Shown here: positions 1 through 10,276 of the stretch, piece by piece
Layout of the letters: each line of letters opens with the position of its first letter
Position numbering within the stretch: the stretch's first letter is position 1
Assembly (NCBI GenBank): GCA_039111635.1
Contig: JBCAQO010000105.1
Coordinates: 1 to 29,309, forward strand
DNA from: Heterobasidion occidentale
Lineage: Eukaryota > Basidiomycota > Agaricomycetes > Russulales > Bondarzewiaceae
Direction: 5' to 3'
Length of the DNA stretch: 29,309 bases
Notes under the pieces: model-generated
Told to the model about the DNA's origin: nothing
Databases searched by the model: none
Seen by the model: only the letters and a program-made list of their open reading frames with translations
Made by a program: the position numbers and the translations under genes

Positions 1-3000
1 GTAGTCCTCCGCGAGCGCCTCCACCTGCTCGGGCGCCATCCCCGACCACCGCGCCGCGATTTCCGCCAGATCCGGCGCCGGGTCCTCCCCGCCCGTGGCC
101 CCGTCGCCCTGAGGGTGGCTCACGCGGTGGACGCGCGGGCCCGACCCGAGCGCCTGCGAGGGCGTGAGGATGTAGCCTGGCGGGGTGTGCTGCTTTGCGA
201 ACGTCGCGGAGAGGGCGGTGTAGAGGGCAGTCGAGCGGAAGCGCTCGTTGAGCGTCTCGTCGGTGATTCCTGCGGTCTGGCGGATGGGTCCCACAGCTGG
301 GGCGAGAACGGGGGGGTAAGAACAGACGATGAGGCTTAAAAGGGACAGGAATAGAGAAAGAGGACGTACTCGTCGTGGGCGTAAATTCGCCGCCAGACGG
401 CTCGGAATGCGGTGAGCCGCCGGCCGTTGGGCAGATCCTGAGGTCACGAATAAAGATTGAACGTTTGAACGCTAGTTTCGTTGCGGATGTCACGTGACCA
501 GCAGGAGAACAACACACCTTTGCGCACGAGAGGAGATGCAGCGCCGTTGCGTAGTCCTCGATGGTATCCACGTTATCCTTCAGCGACAGCACGTCCGCGG
601 CGTCCTCGACGGTCAACGCCTTGCCCCGTAGCAGCTCGCGTACGAGCTGCTTGAACACCTGTACATGATATCAATTTACACGCCATGGCTCGTTTTGTGT
701 GCAGGTCGAAACGCGGAAAGAGACTGACCAGCGGCAGTGACCGTTTATCCCCGAGTTTTTTTGCTTTCGCTTTCAAGATCGTCTCAGCCTGCGCGTCGAC
801 GGATTGCTTGCCGCGGATCGGCGTCAGTGCCTCCTTGAGCTCCGCGACGAGGGCTTCATGTACGCTGACGAAGTCAAGGCCGTCATGGAACGCTATCGTC
901 CGTGAAGGTCGCAAAACCGTTAATCGGACGGGTCGACGCACACGACGAGCATATAGTGGATGCTTACATTCCAGCATGTTTTCTTCGTCCTTGATACCAC
1001 CTCTTGCAAGTGTGCGAGGTGTGAGAGCTTGCCGATGCTGAGCATCAACTGAATGAACACGCGGATCAGCCATTTTCCGTATTGATCCTCGCGATGAATG
1101 GCCTACGCACCGCCTTGGCTGACAAGTCCCCTGCATCCTGACCTTGCGACAGCAGCGTCTCCGATGCGGCGCTCCACATGCGCTTACCCATATCGCGGAT
1201 CCAGGAGATCGATGGATGTGAAAACTTCGCGAAATACCGGTCCACATAATCTCCGTACACGTCCTCCTGTGCAATCATGGCACGGAGCTCGCCTGCACGA
1301 AACGAGCATGAAAACAGCCAAACAAGACGGAAAAGTAATATAACGTACCGTGTTCGATATACCAATGGTACAGCTCCTCCGTGAACTCGTCCTGGAACTT
1401 CTCTATATATGCGTGAATGCTATTGGCGTGCGGATTCGCCTCAAGCGGGTACACGGCGTCCTTGTTACAGAGCGATGCAAGGCTCCGGAAGTCCCTGTAC
1501 TTCTCGGCGAGTTGGAAAGCGTGGTCCACGAACCCATTCCTCCCTATGCCACCGATGTCAGGTTTGGAAAGGACAGACGAAAAGAGACATACGAAGGGTG
1601 TCGAACCTCCGGCCTCAGCTGCCGGAAACGATCATCCAGCAGCAGCCGCTCACGCTCTTTCCCTTGCTCCTCGCCGACAGCAGAGCTACGACATCGCGTC
1701 TGATAATTAGTAGCCGTGCAACGCAACAACGTATCTGACCTACCTCTTCAGCCAATCTAGTCGCTCCGTCATGGACGCGAATATCACCGACGCGAGCTCT
1801 GGCAGCTGACTCCTCGGCTCGCTCGTCGAACGGGCAGAACTGTCGTTCCCTGGGGCTTCGACAAGTGCAGTGGTCGTGTCAAATAGCTCGATCGCGATGT
1901 CAATAGTCTGTAGTCTGCTCGTCCAGGGCTTGATGAACGGCAGCTCGATGCCGTACACCCCGCCGTTGTACTCTCGGTACTCAAAGGCTGAATTCAACAT
2001 CAACTGGTTTAGGCATCAGCGTTAGAGATAGAATCGACGAGATAAAAACGCACCAAGACGACATTGTTGGCCTCCCAGAGAGCTTTCCATGCCTCTCCAG
2101 GTGCTTCGTGGATGCTCTTGCGTGTGATGTCCATCACGTACGGGAGTAACCTTCCAAGATCGTCGACTCGAAGCCGGAAGAATGCTCGCAGGAAGTCAAC
2201 ATGATGACCCTCACCGGTGCTGTTCATATAGATGTAGATCGCCGATTTCAATACACTGAAAACGGATCCATTTCTTCATGGCTCATGAGCCTCGGCATAG
2301 CCTATAAAGGGACTCCACGCACGATAAAAAGTCGTTCAAAGTCTGCCAGAGCTGTTGGGCCGCATACAACTTCTCTGCGTCTGTCGCCAAACGCTGTCTA
2401 CTTCGTTGCGAGATCTGGAACGAATTGATTCTAATCGGTTTATAGACAATTGTGTTGACCTTTTACCTTGCCTAGAACACCGTTCTCGTTGATGAACTTG
2501 ATCAGGAAACTCAAGCGCTCTTTACGTGTCGTCATTTGAGACGTCAGGTCATCATTTGGTTGCACAACCAGATGGTCTACTCAAGATCAGTCTGCGGATA
2601 TGGCAAGGAAAAAGAACAAAGCGCACCCGATTCCAGGATCGCACGGCTGAGCTGTTCAGCTCCAGACATTAAGCTGTCCTCGTCAATCTCAGGTGGAAAG
2701 CTGAAATGCAGAGGGTTCTAAAAGTAGGGTTCATACCTTCCAGAAGACAAGATAGTGCCCACAGTACCTCTGGAAGTGATCCAAATTTAATGGCCTGACT
2801 CATGATAGACTGTATGAGGTGCTTCGTCCAGTCCTGCCGTGAAATAAACATCAGACTCTGATGAAAGTTGAACAATGAAGATGCATCACGCAGGGTCAAA
2901 ATTAGCCACTTTGTCGCTGTCGACGGTGGCTTTCATCACGGTGGCGGCCGTCAAAACAAGCAATTCACTCTGGTCTCCCATAATGCCCACACCAAGCATG

Positions 3001-4719
3001 CGATCCGAAGCTGACTTGAGCCGTATACGGTCCTTGTACTCGGTGCCTGCAAAGTGACGTCGATGAGCACCTACGAAATGATTCTACAAAAGAAATGAAC
3101 CTTTAGCACATATCGTAATTGCGTCACCGAAGTGAACAACAAGTAGCGCATCTTTAGGTATCAGTTGCAGTTGTGGCTGCATCGGGGCTTCAGTAGCGCC
3201 AAACGTCTATGGTCACAATGAGCGTTTGTTGTAAATATAGCGAAACGACGACATACGCTCTGGTAAGGCACGCTCATGACATTCTCAACCTTCAAAGTCC
3301 CTGCTGATACAGATACTTCGATAAGTGAATATATTCGACGGGGAGTAGGCCCAATGCTGATTGGCAGATCGTCCTCCGCGCCACTATGAGAGGTCAAGAA
3401 CACCAAGCTTTCAGAACTGGAGGGGAACATCATTTCAGTGGCATAGCTTTCGCGAGCTAATGATATCTCACCTCTCGACTACCAAGTCCAGCAGCTCGAT
3501 GTCTATATAAGCATTCGGCGTTGAAGCAAGACTGATCGATTCTTGCAAGGCTGGACGAATGATACCCATGAGGTCTTCTTCAAAAGTGATCTCTTCCCAG
3601 CCTTCGGACGACATATTCCACTGCTGTATTCGAGAATCGATTAAAGCCCAGACATCGGTACCAAGATTATTCTTGGTGCCCAAAGCAACGGCAATAATAT
3701 ACCCTGCTTCAGGCTGTAGAATTGGTGCTGCCCACAGACTCGGGAAAAAGCGCGATAGCGACAGTGATGAATGAGGGCGAGAGAATAATCGAGATGTCAA
3801 ATGGTATTTCCCTCCTGTCGATGTCAGTGTGAAACGAAAGAGGTGGCCACTTGAGGTAGACGCGACGTAGGTTTGTGGCTAATCATGATAGAAACGATGA
3901 ACTCCAGTTCCCATTAGCCTCAGACGCACTCACATCGGATCTGGTCAATGAAGTTGTACTCTCTCCGGGTTCAAGCTCTAGCTGAGTTGTGGAGAACCGA
4001 TCTCCCCCTGCGAGGCCAATACCAATGCTATCCCAGAAGCGTATCTCTCCAGAGCTGGATAAGAGTATGAGACCCGGTTCGCGAGAAGCACCATATGGGA
4101 CGAAGGCGTGAAGTGGAGCGTTTTGGGAGTAGTCGATTGGGCAAGAAAATATATAGCAAGTGGGGGTTCCAGCGAGAGCCTATAAGCATTTGAGCATGGA
4201 ATGATAAAATGAATATGCGACCTCGGTGACAAGTTCCGTACTCACTTGTGAATGCTGCCATACGAAACATGTAAGGGAGGTTGCGACCAAGGCGAACCCA
4301 GTCAACGTATCGATACGGCCGGTATACGCGTCGCGAAAGAAGTCTATCAAAAGCTTGATCATTTAAATGCAATTGTCACGAAGCTGACCGAGACGTACCA
4401 GCAGTCCTTAATATTTGTTTCACCTCTGCAGGGAGGTGTGCATGAAATGCCACCAGCATTTCATTGGATTGTGCGAATACAGTATCTGGTCGGATACCTC
4501 TTTGGTGCAGCGCCCCTCATCAACGTCCATCCCAGATACGACAGAAACATCCCTAGCAGCTGACTGTCGATGTTCAAAGCCGCGGGCAGGTGTAGAGAAC
4601 CGCGAAGCAGGTTTGCTTGCACCGCGGGTTGTACGCCTCGGAGGAGGTATGGTACCAGGGGGACGCGACACAGGACGATTCGTACGTCGGGCCATAGGTG
4701 GAGCGGTATACGTTGCCAT
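1..4719 (-). CDS. NUP133: Nucleoporin Nup133 (Y-complex scaffold), 3' end outside window
   Basis: This is a scaffold subunit of the Y (Nup84/Nup107) complex of the nuclear pore, acting at the nuclear envelope. The start at 4717-4719 opens a basic, proline-rich leader (MATYTAPPMARRTNRP), followed by the beta-propeller. Family signatures are AHLPAEVKQILRTA, DFFRDAYTG, TGFALVATSLTCFVWQHSQ, REPGLILLSSSGEIRFWDS and SIGIGLAGGDRF. The alpha-solenoid is seen in NPLHFSFPPEIDEDSLMSG (about 2660-2720), DFLRAFFRLRVDDLGRLLP (about 2110-2200), LAEKYRDFRSLASLCNKD and FRSTALYTAL (about 200-250). Reading is still open at base 1, so the C-terminus is missing. At least ten short introns are present, for example 4344-4398 and 4180-4245. 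The frame changes at the C4 run 4513-4516. The gene is divergent from the PRCC gene 126 bp away. Family identity is firm; several central exon borders are only approximate. Confidence 0.87.
4513..4516 (-). other. Frame break in NUP133 exon 1 at a G4 run (coding strand)
   Basis: Upstream the frame reads SGMDVDEG. Downstream the conserved Nup133 stretch DTVFAQSNEMLVAFHAHLP lies in another frame, with no room for an ordinary intron between. One more G in the run joins them as DEGALHQRGIRPDTVF. A 65-nt intron with a GTCAGC donor and an ACCAAAG acceptor would also fit the phase, but it has weak signals and would remove good coding sequence. Confidence 0.6.
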
Positions 4720-4845
4720 GATAGAGAGTTTTTGTCGAGGACACTGTCGATGCCGATGAGGACAATACCCAGATCTGAGTTGAGACGCGTCGCGAACGTC
4801 ACCAAACATGTGTAAACATTTACACTTCAGACATCCGACATCGCC
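4720..4845. promoter_or_regulatory. Divergent promoter shared by NUP133 and the PRCC-family gene
   Basis: Only 126 bp separate the two start codons, so both 5' leaders and both core promoters must lie here. The part next to the PRCC start carries a perfect inverted repeat, gtgtaaa-ca-tttacac (4810-4825), which contains the forkhead core GTAAACA. No clear TATA box is visible on either side. Confidence 0.6.
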
Positions 4846-6227
4846 ATGCTCGTCGCAGGATATGGCAGCGGCAGTGAAGACGACAGCGATAGCGACGCCC
4901 AAGTTTCTCAATCTACTACCCATCATGCCTCAACATCCTCAGAACCCTTCCTAACCTCTCAGCTTCCCGCTCCGTCCACGCCGAAATCCACCGTTACTTC
5001 TCAACGATCATCTAACGTTACAGCCTCAGGCTCTAAATCAGCGTTAGCTGGTCTTACTCTGCCCGCTCCGAGGGCAAATAAAGGCAAGAAGAGGATAGCA
5101 ATTGATCTGCCAGCTCTCTCACAGGATGAAACTCGTGAGGAGGATATTCAACCAACAGCTAAGAAGCCCGCATCTGAGGCTCTGGATCGGCTTCATTATT
5201 TTCCATGCTGCCTGCTCCAAAGAAAACCGGTCCTATTCCAGTTGCACCTCAGCGTGTTCTTGGTGGGGAAAAGGACCAGGACTTGTGTTCAGTAATTCTC
5301 GAAGCCAGGCTGTGACTGTGGAAGAAGTTGATGAAGAACTCGAAGCGACGGTGCATCACCCAGAGTCTACAACAACTAGCCACCCCCCCTCCATTCCTTT
5401 CTTACCGCCATCACTAGGAAAGGGGAGGAAAAACATCTCAGTGGAGGATCCCACACAATCCATCACTCGTCCCAAGTCTATTCCCAAATTATCTCAGTCT
5501 ACCACCACAGACGCCTCCCCATCTAGTACGTCACAGCAGTCTTTTGCTAATTTTTTGTCTTACAGACATGATAGATCTTAGTGCTTCACTAGGATTGGGC
5601 TCGTCGAAAGTCCAAATCAACTTTCCTTCAGTAACATCCGCTCCCAAAGTCGATGACTTTTTACCTCCAGAGCCGACACCGACAGATCCATATCCCGGAT
5701 ATTATATGCTCCCGTCCGGAAAATGGGCTGCATATGACACTGAATACTACCAACAGTTCTACAAGAAGTGGAAGGTTGACTACGATGCACATGTCCGTGC
5801 CCTAGAAAAGAACATGGAGAAAGGATTCGAAGGCGCAGAAACAGGTGAGACTCACGAGGTCAACGCCATGCGGGAGATGGAGAAGGCGAAGGTAGAGATC
5901 AAGGAGCGAGAAGAGAAGAAGGCTCTGACTCAAGGCGTCGATGGTGCTCCCGCTGCCCCGAAAATGAATATCAAGGTTTGTTGTCACCGTATCGAATTTT
6001 GTACGTCATTGTTAAACATTGCGTTAGGGCGCTAAACTGGGTGGAAGAGCTCGATCTCGACACCAGCTTACTACTTTACTTACGGAGGCGTACGAGAACC
6101 GTGAGGCTTTGGAGCAGAGGATTGCAGATGGTCGGAGGAATCGGAAGGAGGCTGGTAATAAATACGGTGCGTGGCATTTTACGAATCATCTTCGTGTCTT
6201 ACCTTCCTCCGGTTGATAGGGTTTTAA
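4846..6227 (+). CDS. PRCC: PRCC-family protein (mitotic checkpoint/splicing-associated regulator)
   Basis: PRCC-family proteins are nuclear and associate with the pre-mRNA splicing machinery; human PRCC also binds MAD2B. The N-terminus starts MLVAGYGSGSEDDSDSD, an acidic-serine leader typical of the family. It is followed by SLFSMLPAPKKTGPIPV, then RVLGG with GKGPGLVFS, then FLPPSLGKGRKNISVED. The conserved core is DPYPGYYMLPSGKWAAYD, and the family tail is RSRHQLTTLLTEAY with GRRNRKEAGNKYGF-stop. Exons are 4846-5134, 5179-5525, 5566-5975, 6028-6166 and 6220-6227. The introns are very short (44, 40, 52 and 53 nt). The last exon supplies only the end of the Gly codon, Phe and TAA. One unexplained frame change falls at the G4 run 5265-5268. 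Family assignment is good; the detailed role in this fungus is inferred. Confidence 0.82.
5265..5268 (+). other. Frame break in the PRCC-family gene at a G4 run
   Basis: Before the run the frame reads PIPVAPQRVLGG; after it GKGPGLVFSNSRSQAV is in the next frame. A fifth G gives RVLGGGKGPGLVF, the form expected for the family. A 50-nt GT-AG interval (5230-5279) could also shift the frame, but it would delete the conserved RVLGG segment. Confidence 0.7.
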
Positions 6228-6393
6228 TCCAATTTGTGCTACATATATTGTGATGCATGCGAGACCACTTGACCCGCTTTGTCCCAGATCTCTCTTGAAT
6301 GGAAGTGTAATCAAACTCGAACATGTATGATATCAAGCGATACAGTATGTAATACAGAGATAACTCGAGAATCCATATATCATTACCAACATC
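6228..6393. other. Convergent 3' spacer between the PRCC-family gene and the H2B gene
   Basis: The 166 bp between two converging stop codons must hold both polyadenylation regions. It is AT-rich (for example tacatatattgtgatgcatg). I see no gene in it. Confidence 0.5.
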
Positions 6394-7164
6394 TCAGTGA
6401 GTGTGAGTCGTGTATTCTGTGGCAGTGGCAATCAGGCAACGCTTACAAAAGAAATAGGGCGTCCAGATGCTTACTTGTGACGGTTTTGGTGCCCTCTGAT
6501 ATGGCATGCTTGGATAGCTCTCCCGGAAGGATCAGTCGCACAGCCGTCTGTATCTCGCGCGATGAGAGGGTGGACTTCTTGTTGTACACGCATAGTTCTA
6601 TGATGCAAAGTTGATTACTCTGGCCTTCCATGGAAAATCGACGGACTTACTAGCTGCCTCTATCGCAATACGCTCAAACATATCGCTAAACACACTCGTC
6701 AGTCCATGGTGATGTTATGACCTCAGCTCGTTCCAACGTACTTGATGAGGGAGTCCATTATGGACATCCCTTTGTTGCTGATTCCAGTATCGGGATGGAC
6801 TTGCTTCAGCACTGTGGCATGTCGACCGGTCAAAAACTTGCCGCTAACGAGCTGCAACGATCTACTGACCCTTGTACAGGTAGGAGGCCCATGTCTCCTT
6901 CCGGACCTTGCGGCGTTTCTTCTTGTCGCCATTGTTCTCGTCGCCATTGCTCTTGTTCTTGTCGCCATTGTTCTTGTCGACATTCTTGTCTACTTTTCGG
7001 CTTTTTCGGCTTTTTCGGCTTTTTCCACTGGGGACGGACGCCGCCGTGGTCTTTGTGACCGTCATAGAGGGTGCAGCTTTCGCGACGGAAGCGGTGGAGG
7101 TGGGCTGCATTGATGGTTAACCCAATAGAATTGCGTGAGGAGCCCTCCGACTTGCCTTGGCCAT
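6394..7164 (-). CDS. Histone H2B (divergent, intron-rich)
   Basis: This is a core histone that pairs with H2A in the nucleosome. The fold region is unmistakable: [68 protein letters not shown] and [20 protein letters not shown]. The end is YTTHTH-stop at 6394-6396. The exons join in frame through four GT-AG introns (for example 6417-6474, 58 nt). The N-tail is Lys/Asn/Asp-rich, with SRK and GDKN repeats. The start is either ATG 7108-7110 (MQPTST) or, preferred, ATG 7162-7164 (MAK) spliced to PTST by a GC-AG intron. Compared with usual fungal H2B, the core has KETW, YLYK and AKLCVYNKK. No H2A gene is adjacent, and no frameshift is needed. It could be the only H2B or a variant; a search for other H2B copies would decide. 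Confidence 0.93.
6921..7026 (-). repeat. Tandem repeats encoding the H2B N-tail
   Basis: On the plus strand, units built on cttgtcgccattgtt recur from about 6921 to 6990. Three copies of ggctttttc-type 9-mers follow up to about 7026. Translated on the minus strand they give SRKSRKSRK and then KN/GDKN repeats. Such simple repeats explain a tail length unlike canonical H2B. Confidence 0.75.
7105..7155 (-). other. Probable GC-AG intron after codon 3 of the H2B gene
   Basis: On the minus strand ATG GCC AAG is followed by GCAAGT, the standard donor of GC-AG introns. The interval contains GGTTAACC and ends in ATGCAG. Splicing is phase 0 and 51 nt long, joining MAK to [12 protein letters not shown] is a plausible H2B beginning. 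The competing reading starts at the ATG inside the acceptor (7108-7110). Confidence 0.55.
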
Positions 7165-7454
7165 CGTATCAATCTTAATGGTAGAGGTATTATAGAGGAA
7201 AGAGGGATGGGGTGGAGTGGAGTGATGAGTGGCAGGGTCGAGTTCTGAACGCGCTAAATATTATCAGGGTGCGGAGTTCGAAGACGCGTCCACCTCCGTC
7301 ACGTGGTGAGAAAGGTGGCACACAATGAGCTTGGTGAGACATTCGCTTGTTCTCCGCGTCCATTATTTCCTTTCTCGTCCATTGTCGCTCATTCGCCACA
7401 CGGCTTTGCCTCGCCACACTCCAGCCTCTTGGCCTGGACGCTCTTGATAAAAAT
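7165..7454. promoter_or_regulatory. H2B upstream region and HTD2 3' flank
   Basis: These 290 bp lie upstream of the H2B start and downstream of the HTD2 stop. An E-box GTCACGTG is at 7298-7305. Short open frames on both strands have no recognisable content. Confidence 0.4.
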
Positions 7455-8515
7455 CTACCAAAATCTGACAGTGCCGTTCATGCCCACCACGCCATCTGCA
7501 TCTTCTGTCCACAACAGCGCTTTGCCATCGCCTTCCAATGCACCGTGGATCGTCATTGGCCGTTCACTACCACAGGATTGATCGCCCTATATTCAAATGA
7601 CCTCAGCTTCGTATCAGGCCTGTGGAAAAGGAGCGTTTCAAGGAGCATCAAGGCAGTCAACGGTCCGTGAACGAGCCGTTCTAGTCACACGGTTAACAAA
7701 TACAATAGGCGCTTCGCGAGGACGCTAGACGTACCAGGATAACCCTCCGACCTCTGAGCATAGTCGCGGTCAAGATGAATGTGGTGTCCATTGAAAGTCA
7801 AAGCCGAGAATCGGAAGAGTTGTTGCACTCGGTGTGTATGAGAACGAAAAATCTGATGTCGGCAATCCTTCCACTACAAGAAAATGGACTGTCCGTCGAG
7901 TGGCATGCATGACGGAAATGATCAGCACGCACCTTCACGTGTTGTCCGTTTACTGACCCCTAGAGCAAGATAGACATGAGACCTCTCCTCCAGCACAGCT
8001 GGCTCTGCCTCTCCTTGATTCCTGATTTCTATTCGCTGTTTCACAAACACCATGGGTGATCCCTTCTCAAATCCTTTCTTCTCAACTGCGCCTACAGTCG
8101 ATACGGACGTTGCCTGACCACCGATGATCAGAGATTTCCTCCACTCCATCTTTCCTCCCGCCCACATTCGTCGTACATATGGCTCTGGAGGACAGAAGTC
8201 TGCGTCCGTACCGTCCGGGCGTAGATTTATTTCCGGCGTGCGAGGGTGGAAGAAGGCCAAGTGGTGGCCATATCCCAAGGGAGAGCCATCTTGAGGTGCT
8301 GCATAGGGTGCGCGGGTACCGTCACGGGTGGGCAAAGTGATGTAGAGATCAGAGACGTGTTCAGCGTGTAATTTGTCAGAGAGGACGTGTCGTTTCTCTT
8401 GAGCGATCCATTGATCGAGAGCGTCTATGTTCTTCGATGAAGTTGAGTAAACACGTGGGGAACGAGGATTGCTGATTTTAATGAGAAGTTGGGTTCGGAA
8501 AGCGCGTGTGGACAT
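7455..8515 (-). CDS. HTD2: Mitochondrial 3-hydroxyacyl-thioester dehydratase (HTD2-like, FAS II)
   Basis: The family dehydrates 3-hydroxyacyl-ACP in mitochondrial type II fatty-acid synthesis, which feeds lipoate formation. The start at 8513-8515 gives a basic, Ser/Arg-rich leader (MSTRAFRTQLLIKISNPRSP) suited to mitochondrial import. Family motifs follow: PLGYGHHLAFFHPRTPE, CPPEPYVRRMWAGGKMEW and, in the hot-dog catalytic half, FSALTFNGHHIHLD with ERLVHGPLTALMLLE. The His/Asp of the hydratase motif are intact. Exons are 7933-8515, 7735-7873 and 7455-7680; the introns are 59 and 54 nt. In the last exon the literal frame meets TGA at 7553-7555, after NPVVVNG. The family continuation MTIHGALEGDGKALLWTED lies one frame over and ends in TAG at 7455-7457. 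The literal sequence would thus lose about 35 residues. Identity is based on motifs and architecture. Confidence 0.85.
7558..7559 (-). other. Frame break near the HTD2 C-terminus (GGCC site)
   Basis: The coding strand reads NPVVVNG then CAA TGA. One additional C turns this into NGPMTIHGALEG, with 30 more open codons that look like the normal family end. No intron signals are available here. Confidence 0.65.
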
Positions 8516-8704
8516 TGTAGACGGTGTTGTTTCTGACGATCTATATCGAGCATTCGAACAGCCGATGTTGATGTTGTTTGATACCGGAGGGCATCTGACC
8601 ATGGAAGGTCCGGGGAAGCTGCTCCGGCATATCCGAGAGGGTCGGGAGCAGAATCTAATGTACGCACTCAAATCTGGGTCTGCTAGCTGATACACATCAT
8701 GTAT

Positions 8705-9779
8705 TTACTTCTGGCGAAGAATGACCACATAGGTCTTGTAGGGATACTCAAAATTCCCTTACTCTCGTCGACCCATTTCTTTCCGTCACCTCGCTCGAGG
8801 ACTGCTCTAATTTCATCCTTCAGTTTGGACTTGACGTCCTCTAGTTGAATAGCGATATAGCTCTTGCTCAACGCGCGATTCGTTACAATGTCGATAGATC
8901 CATCGAGGGTGTAGGACCAGACTTCTTCTATCGGCGGTTGAAAGAGCTTTTGGTAAGATGGGGTTTCGAATAATTTCCGCCAGAGGCCGAGGCGGAATTG
9001 GGGAGTGCCCAATTCGTATCGTTCGACTCGGTCTCGGACTTGACCGATCCACGCGGCGGAATCGCTGTGAAGTAGGCTGATGGGTCGGCCTGATTCGATG
9101 CTCAAGACACGGGACGCACCGGTTTTCAAGATTCCATATGAGCGCAACGACGCCGTCAGGCTTCAAAATGCGAGCAAATTCCAAGGCCGCAGCATCAAAT
9201 TCGGGCACCAGTGGAACGCCTAAACCCGACCTATCAGTAATGCGCCTGGCGTTACCAATCGCCAAGATACAGACCTGCGCGACGACAACTAAATCAGTCT
9301 GTCCGGATTCAACGCCTGTCTGATCGAAGGATCCTTCTTGTGCGACGACGCGCTCGTCTGATACGGTCCTAACAACACATCGCGCATGCCCGCGCTGGGT
9401 TCTACAGCCCTCAGCCTCCCGATATCTTTAGACCATTCTGGGTGAGCCAAGAGGGCGCGAGTGAATATGCCAGTTCCTGCGCCGATCCTATGATCGAGAT
9501 GCCATGGAATCCGATCAGGATATATATGAGATCATGGAATTCAGTCACAATTTCGGGGTAAAGAGTCTCAACTCACTCAACGATGTTGAGCGGCGCTGGG
9601 GCCTTGACAGCTTGACGAATGTACGAAATGGCCGGAGTCTGGTAAGAAGGGCGCGCTCTGATACCTTCGAGTTGATTACTTCGGATTGGGAATACGACTG
9701 ATACTACTCACTTATCGTATAGCTCGTTGGTCCCTGTCCCAAACCCCGTTTGCGCGACATGATGTACGACACTTGTCAT
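8705..9779 (-). CDS. SAM-dependent class I methyltransferase, Crg1/trans-aconitate-methyltransferase-like
   Basis: A small Rossmann-fold methyltransferase, probably cytosolic; the substrate cannot be told from sequence. It starts MTSVVHHVAQTGFGTGTNEL (9777-9779), then KARPSYQTPAISYIRQAV. Motif I is IVEIGAGTGIFTRALL, motif II region LRAVEPSAGMRDV, and motif III TDLVVVAQ followed by AFHW. After that come LEFARILKPDGVVALIWNLEN and a C-terminal cap, GTPQFRLGLWRKLFETPSYQ. The end FEYPYKTYVVILRQK-stop (8705-8707) is typical of the family. Exon 1 is 9712-9779; the introns are about 54-60 nt. Three separate single-base frame breaks (8756-8758, 9203-9205, 9371-9372) would scatter the literal reading. 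Either the assembly is wrong at each, or the gene is a recent pseudogene. I favour assembly error because neighbouring genes show the same pattern. Confidence 0.85.
8756..9372 (-). other. Three single-base frame breaks in the methyltransferase gene
   Basis: The breaks lie at ccc 8756-8758 (literal SKGILSIP versus expected GNFEYPYKTYVV), ggg 9203-9205 (AFHWC then PEFDAAA in another frame) and aa 9371-9372 (RDVLL then RTVSDERVVAQEG). Each is repaired by one extra base in the run. Each repair restores a conserved stretch of the methyltransferase. Confidence 0.65.
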
Positions 9780-10276
9780 GGTGATATGATGCTTGTGTTG
9801 CGGGAGTGTTGTCTAGCGGCCTGAGGAGCGGCCAGAACTATTATATGGTTGAGGGACCGCCGGAGTCGAGACAAACGAGTCATATTCTGTCATATCGTGC
9901 GATAAAGGTGCAAGATATTGATGGAGGCCGACAAATCCGACAGGGCTATTTGTGGCGACGCGTTATGGACAGTGCCAGTGGGTACCGTGAGGTATCGTGA
10001 TACGCTACCGCTCGGATCACCTCGAGAAATACCACATGCTGTTGATCATCGTTGATAGATGGAATGACTTGGTGGAGCGGGATGTCTATTGCACATTCTA
10101 GCCTGTACGGACTACTAGTCCCAAAGTTACGAACTGAAAGACATCGCGCGACGTATTGTAGACACGCGGCGAATACCTTGAATAGTATGTCTAATGTTTT
10201 ATTCAGGACCATCGCTCTTCGTAAACTACACAACCGTATCGAGCACTCTTACAAACTTTCCTTTGTCTCTGGGCAA
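9780..10276. other. 497-bp spacer between the methyltransferase 5' end and the ARO2 3' end
   Basis: Both neighbours are on the minus strand, so this should hold the methyltransferase promoter and the ARO2 terminator region. Open frames on both strands are short and resemble no known protein. I see no strong regulatory motif. Confidence 0.4.

Noticed and set aside
1544..1729. A GGTTCGA-like stretch near 1600, resembling a tRNA T-arm
   Set aside because: It lies in NUP133 coding sequence on the minus strand (LLLDDRFRQLRPE) and no acceptor stem or anticodon arm can be folded around it.
6921..7026. The H2B tail repeats as a CRISPR or mobile-element trace
   Set aside because: Units are 9-18 bp, back to back without spacers, and lie in frame within the histone coding sequence.
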